Source: Rhizophagus clarus (Eukaryota > Glomeromycota > Glomeromycetes > Glomerales > Glomeraceae). From it: 64,000 nucleotides of DNA. The translations under genes and the position numbers were made by a program. The DNA lies in assembly GCA_015698045.1 (NCBI GenBank), contig BLAL01000183.1, positions 558,001-622,000 on the forward strand, given 5' to 3'. Position 1 is the first letter of the stretch; each line of letters opens with the position of its first letter. Below the pieces are notes generated by a model, which searched no databases, was not told the origin of the DNA, and was given only the letters and a program-made list of their open reading frames with translations. Positions 57,059 to 64,000 of the stretch are shown here, piece after piece.

Positions 57059-58580
57059 TAGGGTTCTGCACAAATCAGATCAGATCAAATTTTATTAGAT
57101 TTAAATCTGATCTGATGAATCCAGATCTATACATTTTAAATCCAGATCCAATATTCAGATCTATATTTGAAATCTGAATCTGATCCACAGATCCAAATTT
57201 AAGATCTGAATCTGATTTAAATTTGATCTGAATTTGATTTCATGTCAAACCAAATTCAGATTTAAAAACAAAAAAAATGGTTTGCAACATTTTTTTATTA
57301 AAAACACTTAGAAAAAATGTTTCGCAACATTTTTTCATTAAATTAATTAAAAAAAATATAGCGAAACATTTTTTTTATTAAAAACACTTAGAAAAAATAT
57401 TTCACACCATTTTTTTGTTAAATTAATTAAAAAAATGTAGTGAAACATTTTTTTATTAAAAACACTTAGAATAAACATTTCGCAATATTTATTCGTAAAT
57501 TAATCAAAAAAAATATTTTGCTACATTTTCTCATTAAATTAATTAAAACAGACGTTGCAAAACATTTTTTTTATTAAAAATACTTAGAAAAAATATTTCA
57601 TAATATTTTTTGTTAAATTAATTAAAAAAATGTTGTAAAATGTTTTTTATTAAAATACTTAGAATAAATGTTTCACAACATTTTTTTGTTAAATTAATCA
57701 AAAAAATGTTTTGCTACATTTTTTTATTAAATTAATTAAAACAAATGTTGTGAAATATTTTTTTATTAAAAACACTTAGAAAAACATTTTGCAACATTTT
57801 TTCATTAAACTAATTAAAATAAACATTGTGAAATGTTTTTTTTATTAAAAATACTTAGAAAAAACATTTTGTAACATTTTTTCATTAAATTAATTAAAAA
57901 AAATGTTGCGAAATGTTTTTTATTAAAAACACCTTGAATAAACATTTCATAATGTTTATTTGTTAAATTAATCAAAAAAACATTTTGTACGTTTTTTATT
58001 AAGAAAAAACATTTTACAACATTTTTTTGTTAAATTAATTAAAAAAAATGTTGTGAAACATTTTTTTTATTAAAAACACTTTGAATAAATATTTCACAAT
58101 ATTTATTCATTAAATCAATCAAAAAAAATGGTGCGAAACATTTTTTATTAAAGATACTTTAAAAAAAATATTTCAATAAAATAGATTTATGAACATAGTG
58201 TCACTGCTATAACAAATTCAATTAATTTTCAGATGCAGTATTAGGTTATTAACATTACTTAGAGGAAAGAAATCGAAGTCTTACAAAAGATTTTTTTCTG
58301 TAAAAATAGCTGTAAAGATATAGTAGTGATCTTATATCACGTATCATCAGTATCATTACAATACGTAATATTTTTTTATTAAATTATAATTTATGAATGG
58401 ATCTTATGATCTGATCTAGATCTGGCAGATTTGATCTAAATTTGATTTGATAGATTCAGATTATACAATTTCAAATCTGAATTTGAACTTCAGATTCAAA
58501 TTTGAAATCTAAATCTAATCTGTGAATTATATTACTATAATCTGATCTGGATCTGACAGATCAGATTTTTTGCAGAACTC
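57059..58580. mobile_element. GAGC-type minisatellite transposon, copy 3
   Basis: Ends TAGGGTTCTGC and GCAGAACTC. The 10-bp duplication TAATAAAGAT is at 57,049-57,058 and 58,581-58,590. The interior has about 15 units of AAAAACACTTAGAAAAAA plus TGTTTCGCAACATTTTTT, largely CG-decayed. Subterminal regions are filled with AGATCTGAATCTGAT-type words. Confidence 0.82.
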
Positions 58581-58899
58581 TAATAAAGATATATTAGATA
58601 TAATGATAACTTAATAATTAAATCAATCATATAATAAAACATATAATATAATGTTTATACAAAAACTCTCCCTTCTAATTCATCAGACCAAATTTTCTGC
58701 AAAAAATTTTATTTAAAAAATTTTATTTTTGACGTGTTTTCAGATACAAAACTTTATAAACATGACTTCTATATAAAAAACATACAACTATAACACCTTC
58801 GAAGAGTTTTCCAATAGATTTATAAATATTTTTATATGTAACTTTAGTTATTCATCCCTGATAAACTTGTATATTTTATTAAATAGGTCTGAAGTATTA

Positions 58900-59280
58900 G
58901 AAGTATGCCAGAAAACAGCTGATTTAATAGGGGGGTGGAAGGCTAATCTAAAAATTAGATTCCTATGATTGGCTATAAATTATATAACTATATATATAAT
59001 ATATTATTACTATTTATATATTAAAATAGTTTTTTACAATTATCTTGCCATCTAATAACTCAATTTAACCAAACTTTTTTTTATTTTGTAGGCTTATCAA
59101 AAGCTATAAACAAAAAAAAATTCATAAAAATTGGATTACTAGATCACAAGTTAATTATATAAATATAATTATATATATTATTATATATTTTTTTAACCAA
59201 TCAAAATATGATCAGATGGGGCCAGAGTGGAGAGGTAAGAGCTATTAATTGAAGGAAATCAGCTGATTTCTAGCATGCTC
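58900..59280. mobile_element. PIF/Harbinger-type MITE, intact relative
   Basis: 381 bp. Ends GAAGTATGCCAGAAAACAGC and (inverted) GAGCATGCTAGAAATCAGC. TTA is duplicated at 58,897-58,899 and 59,281-59,283. It provides the reference for recognising the fragmented copy at 3,203-20,215. Confidence 0.82.
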
Positions 59281-59439
59281 TTAACTGAATAGAAAAAAAT
59301 TACGCAATCTGAATGATACTAACTTCTAAAAATACATGTATTAATATTACAACTAGCCAAACGAACTAAACTATAGAGCAAATTTGCATCACTTGTTACT
59401 TATCACCTACTAGTATCTTTCGCTAACACATGGTCTGCG

Positions 59440-61480
59440 TACTTTTAAAAGCTTGAGATAATAAATTTAGGAACATAAACCCTTCCATATAAACTCTTAG
59501 AAAATCTTAATAAAAATTTTTCTATCAGATGTCTTATATGAACTCTTCCCATATAAATTTGGAAAATCTCTCAAAAAAAATTTTCTATCAGATATCTCAT
59601 AGACCCATATGAACTCTTTCTATATGAACTCTTAGAAAATCTCTCTCAAAAAAATTTTCTATCAAAGAATCCTAAAAATTTCACAAAAAAATTTTCTATC
59701 AGATATTCCATATAAATTCTTCTCATACGAATTCTTAAAAAATCTCAAAAAAAATTTTCTATTAAAGATATTCCATATGAACCTTTTTTATATGAATACT
59801 TGAAAAATCTTTATCAAAATATTCCATACGAACTATTCCTTTATGAATTCTTAGAAAATCTATAAAAATAATTTTCTATCAAATAATTCATATAAACCCT
59901 TCTTATACGAACTCTTAGAAAATCTCTTAAAAAAAAATTTTCTATTAAAGATATCCTATACAAACTAAAGATGTTAGCCGTAATTGATTAGATGATGCCG
60001 TAATATTACAACATATGGCATTACAGTTATAATACTTTTTGTAATACCGTAATTAGGCTGTAATGCCATAATTGGGCTGTAATATCGTAATTAGGCTGTA
60101 ATGCCTTAATGCCACCTAAGGTTGTCTACCAAAAGTCATTTAGCCTAATGCCAAAAGTTAAAATTCCCTACATAGTGCCACGGCATAGTTTTGGTATATA
60201 TAGTATTAATGTGATAACATTTTTTAATTCTTATTAATAAAAAAAAGATGTTAAAAATGTTTAATGTTTTTTTAATTCGTATTAGTAATAATAAAATGGT
60301 TAACATTTTTTTAATACAAATTAATAAAGAAAGCCGTGATTTTATTAATAAAGAAAGCCACGATTTTATTAATAAAGAAATCTGTGATTTTATTAATAAA
60401 GAAAGCCGCGATTTTATTAATAAAAATAAGCTGCGATTTTATTAAAAAAAAGCCGCGATTTTATTAATAAAAATAAGCCATGATTTTATTAAAAAAAAGC
60501 CGCGATTTTATTAATAAAAAAAGCTGCGATTTTGTTAATAAAAAAAAGCTGCGATTTTATTAATAAAAATAAGCTGTAATTTTATCAATAAAAAAAATGT
60601 TAATAAAAAAGCCGCGATTTTGTTAATGAAATAATTTGTTAATAAAAAAAGAGCCGCTATTTTGTTAATAAAAAAAAATCTGCAATTTTATTAATGATCT
60701 CATTAAAATAAACCAATCATAATTACGGCATAATTACAACATTACAGCACAATTATGGCATTACAACTTTTGCGCTCTGAAGAAGCTAGGTTGCAACCTA
60801 TTACTTACAACACTGTGTTTTATAATTACAGTTACGGTTAACATCTTTAATACAAATCCTTCCCATATGAACTCTTGAAAAATACAAACTCTTCCCATAC
60901 AAATTCTTAGAAAATCTCTCAAAAAAAATTTTTTATTAGATATTTCATATGAACTGAACTCTTAAAAAATCTCTTAAAAAAAAATTTTCTATCAGATATC
61001 TCATACGAACTCTTTCCATATGAACTCTTAGAAATAAAAAAAAATCTATTTATCAAAAATATCCTATATGAATCTTAAGAAATCTCTAAAAAAAAAAATT
61101 TTCTATCAGATATCCTACATAAATCCTTCTTATACAAACTTTTAAAAAATTTTGTAAAAAAAATTTCTATCAGATATCCCATACAAACTCTTTCCATATG
61201 AACTCTTAGAAAATCTTTTCTATCAAAGATATCCAATAAACCTTTCCCATATAAACTCTTAGAAAATCTCTTAAAAAAAATTTTTTTATCAGATATCCTA
61301 TATGAACTCTTTTTATATAAACTCAGAAAATAGAAAAAAATTTTTTTATCAGATATTTCATATGAACTCTTCCCATACAAACTTTTAGAAATCTTAAAAA
61401 ATAAAAATATCTTTATTTATCAAAAATATTCTATACGAATCTTAGAAAATCTATCAAAAAAAATTTTCTATTAGAGTTTA
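59440..61480. repeat. 60-70-bp satellite array, split by a MITE
   Basis: Many degenerate units of GAACTCTTAGAAAATCTCTC, then AAAATTTTCTATCAGATATC and CCATATGAACTCTTCCCATA. They run from 59,440 to 59,965 and again from 60,858 to about 61,480, on both sides of the element at 59,966-60,849. ORFs in it on either strand are repeat artefacts. Confidence 0.85.
59966..60849. mobile_element. 884-bp hAT-like MITE with a 22-bp minisatellite core
   Basis: Inverted ends TAAAGATGTTARCCGTAA. Duplication ATACAAAY at 59,958-59,965 and 60,850-60,857 (last base C versus T). Subterminal parts hold GTAATGCCATAATTGGGC-type words. The core (60,320-60,690) is about 15 copies of AAAGCCGCGATTTTATTAAT. Terminal TAAAG with 8 bp matches the element at 16,163-17,927. 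Confidence 0.8.
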
Positions 61481-61559
61481 GAGTTTTAAAATAGTTTATA
61501 AATTAAATATTTCAAAATGTTATTATTGAAAAAATCTAAAAATCTGCTAATATATAATA

Positions 61560-61822
61560 AACCAATTAGCAACCAATTGGTCATCAATCTGATATGATCG
61601 ATTGGTGACCTATTGATAACTGGTAAATTTCAATTGTATATCAATTAGTCATCAATTAGTCATTAATCAGTCATATGACTAGTTGATAACTAATTTGGAA
61701 TTTATACCTGATTGATAACTGATTGAAAAATCAGTTATCAATAGATAATCAACCAGTTTCCAATCAATTATTAATCAATCACATGATCGATTAGTGATTG
61801 GTTTACCTCTATTCAACCTGTG
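61560..61822. mobile_element. Diverged foldback MITE related to 42,687-43,049
   Basis: It ends CAACCTGTG at 61,822 (inverted CACAGGTTG, close to the CACAGGTCG terminus of the other copy) and is full of ATTGATAAC/TTATCAAT and CAATCAGTTATC words in both orientations. The left end is not cleanly defined. It lies just upstream of retroposon sequence. Confidence 0.5.
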
Positions 61823-61834
61823 TTTATAAATGTA

Positions 61835-62440
61835 TAAATAATTTGATTTTCTGGTTTAGTGCAAATGTCTCCTGATGCAAGCACCTCTTATTAACCTTTA
61901 TTGTTAAAAAGAAAAAGACATAGGACTTCTTCTCAAAATCAGTTAAGCAAACCAAAAAGAAACAAGTTCCAGCTTTTCTCTCTTCTTCTAATAAGTTGTG
62001 ATCTACTTCAGCATTTGGATCCAACACAACCCAAATAAGAAATTCACAAATAAAGAATTTAAATCTCACTCAACGTACAACTTCATCTCTCAATTTGTCT
62101 TGACAGAAACTATTGTGAAATAATTAAAAAGAATTTAAAATCTCTAAACAATAACTTTATACAGAAATCGTGAAATGCAGGAGATATTAGGGAAGTTAGT
62201 AGCAAGTGATTTGCAGATTTAAAGGAATTTTTGTATTGTTACTTAGAATTTCACCCAGTTGTAGTACAATATTTTCCTTTTTGCTTCATTTTTTTTCTTT
62301 ATCAATTTATAATTTTTTGTTAATTCTTTGACAGCTGATAAGATTGGCTTTTAGTTGGAAGTATGGATTTTTGTATCTATAATACCTTACCTAAATGTTA
62401 ATAAATCTTATACAGCTTCAATACCTTACTTAAAAAAAAA
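61835..62440 (+). pseudogene. 3' end of an ORF1-only retroposon, copy 4
   Basis: Aligns along its length with 1,720-2,329: CTCCTGATGCAAGCACCTCT, TTCAGCATTTGGATCCAAC, TTAGAATTTCACCCAGTTGT, and the end TTAATAAATCTTATACAGCT just before an A-run at about 62,430. Only the C-terminal coding remnant and 3' UTR are present, so the 5' part was lost or truncated. Confidence 0.7.
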
Positions 62441-62559
62441 ATAAAATAAAACACATAATAATATTTTATTAAAGAAATATTTTCAAAAAAGAATATAATA
62501 GATAAAATGGATTAGAATAATTATTACAAATCATAAAATAAATTAGTTTAACTAGAATC

Positions 62560-63500
62560 CCAAACAATATATATATAGGTCATATTAAAATCCAAATTTT
62601 TTACTATGATCAATGAGCAAATTATTTTAAACTCTGCTAAGTAAAATTTTATCATAACATCAAAAATTTTATATTGCTAAGCAACTTATTTTATGACATA
62701 TATAAAAACTTTTATAAATAACTTATAAATTTATATTTATAGTACAATTTATTATAAAAATTAAAATACAAATAAATTTTAATGTGATAAATAACTTAAT
62801 TTAAATATCCAAAATATTAAAAATTTAAAAATTAATACTATTATAGGAATACTAACCTTTCAATAAATATTATACCTAGAGTTATAAAAAATAAAGCACA
62901 ATTATTTTCAACCGTTCTGAACAACTTACTTAAGCACAAGAAGTTAATTTCATTTAACCAAAAATAGTAAAATTATACTTTAAAATTAAAAATCAAATAA
63001 ATGATAAATAATTGAAAGTACAAAACTTGGTCGTATTTCACGAATATTAATCCAATCATCCTAAAATCTTTATATAAGTAGATTCGACCCTGCTGAACAA
63101 CTTTACTTAAGCGGAAAAAGGCAATCTCATTTGACCAAAGTGGCGAAATCATGCTCTGAAGTTGCAAAACAGATTTTTGCAAAAAAATTAATAATACAAA
63201 AATAGCCAATACTCCATGAATATTATGCCAATCATCATAAAAATTAATATGTAAGTAGATTCAATCCCACTAAACAACTTTACATAAGCGGAAAAAAGTG
63301 ATTTTATTTGACCAAAGTAATGTAATTACGTCCTGAAGTTAAAAGAGAAAAAAAAAAATTTTGGAATTAGTACTGTTTGAAAAATACAAATTTCTTCATA
63401 AATATTATACCTAGCCTTAAGAAAATTAAGATCCGAGTACTTTTAATATTGCTAAACAGCTTTACTTAAATATAAAAAGTGATTTTATTCAACTAAAATT
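62560..63500. repeat. About 185-bp tandem satellite, four degenerate copies
   Basis: CTGCTGAACAACTTTACTTA followed by AGCGGAAAAAGG, a TTTGACCAAAGT block and CATGAATATTATGCCAATC recurs near 62,920, 63,090, 63,275 and 63,450, with a weaker copy near 62,670. Left copies are more decayed. Confidence 0.7.
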
Positions 63501-64000
63501 TATTTTACATATAGTTAAATTTAGTAAACAAAAAACAAGAATTAGAGAATATTATTATAAAAAATGTATTTTTTTATAAATATAATATTTAATTTTATGA
63601 AAACTAAAGTATATAAAATCAATAATATATTGAAAAAAAAAAATATCTTTTTAAAAAAATTTTTAAAAGTACGAGTGAAATTAAAATTTTTTCTTATAAT
63701 ATGTAGTATAAAAATCACTTCTTGCTATGCAAAATTTATATCTATTTTAACTCCTTATTATGCATCTATAATTACGACTTTTTTTATTTTTTACTTTCTA
63801 ATAAGTAAAATTCTATATGACTTAAAAAAAAATTTTATATGATAAATAAGCAAAATTTTTTGTTACCTATATACTGTATATATTATTCGGAGTCTTGTTT
63901 AACTATTATAAACTATAAGAATAGATTGATTAAATATTATAATATACTAAGATAAATAATAATTATGAATTTTTTTGGTAAATATAATTTGTCATAAAAT
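63500..64000. other. AT-rich end of window
   Basis: A 92-residue plus-strand ORF at 63,564-63,842 is Lys/Ile/Phe-rich from base composition; I see no support for a gene. Confidence 0.4.

Noticed and set aside
60310..60690. Short regular repeats as a CRISPR array
   Set aside because: Spacers between the 20-bp units are only A/T-rich remnants of the same unit, there are no unique spacers or cas genes, and the DNA is eukaryotic.
63564..63842. 92-residue ORF near the right end
   Set aside because: Composition-driven Lys/Ile/Phe ORF in AT-rich DNA with no other support.

Overview
The window is nuclear DNA of a eukaryote, most likely a fungus. It is very AT-rich and dominated by nested transposable elements, with one clean intron-rich housekeeping gene (eIF2B epsilon, 15 short exons with GT..AG introns, 24,360-27,443). 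Short introns, repeat load and the mix of MULE, hAT, LINE and Ty3 elements fit an arbuscular-mycorrhizal fungus (Glomeromycotina, Rhizophagus/Gigaspora type). That assignment is inference from style, not from a marker search.

Left part (1-3.2 kb): a small MITE, a degenerate TTAGGG-type tract, the poly(A)-tailed 3' end of a retroposon and a 0.77-kb palindrome. From 3.2 to 20.2 kb I read one PIF/Harbinger-type MITE, normally about 380 bp (intact relative at 58,900-59,280), split by layered insertions. These are an inverted-repeat element holding a MULE (3,326-6,055), a 2-kb retroposon with an ORF1-like protein and no reverse transcriptase (6,277-8,302), and a 5'-truncated LINE (RNase H at 18.5-19.1 kb). 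The LINE is itself cut by a hAT transposon (8,577-11,872) and by a 5.7-kb inverted-repeat element (12,439-18,165). A second copy of the ORF1-only retroposon lies at 21,056-23,089. The eIF2B epsilon gene follows, then quiet intergenic DNA with one possible small membrane protein and one MITE.

Centre (30,643-51,199): one Ty3/gypsy LTR retrotransposon with matching 615-617-bp LTRs, swollen to 20.5 kb by insertions. Its plan is unusual: gag with two CCHC knuckles, a UAAUG stop/start overlap, a complete Nudix box between gag and protease, then protease, reverse transcriptase, RNase H and integrase. An antisense four-exon gene and a small sense ORF lie between integrase and the 3' LTR. Inside it sit a hAT MITE, a second MITE, a (AAAAT)n-tailed retroposon, a GAGC-type minisatellite element, and a 6.8-kb inverted-repeat element. 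The last carries a small SANT/Myb-like gene, whose first intron holds a second hAT, whose transposase ORF is split by a foldback MITE. Removing that MITE with one 3-bp target duplication restores the reading frame.

Right part (51.2-64 kb): purine-rich low-complexity DNA, minisatellite transposons built on a CGTTTCGCAACG core, a tandem array of exon-like units with splice signals, satellites and a further retroposon 3' end. Across the retroelements and hATs nearly every in-frame stop is explained by C-to-T or G-to-A change, and about 27 of 29 differences between the two LTRs are transitions. This points to cytosine-methylation or RIP-like mutation of repeats.
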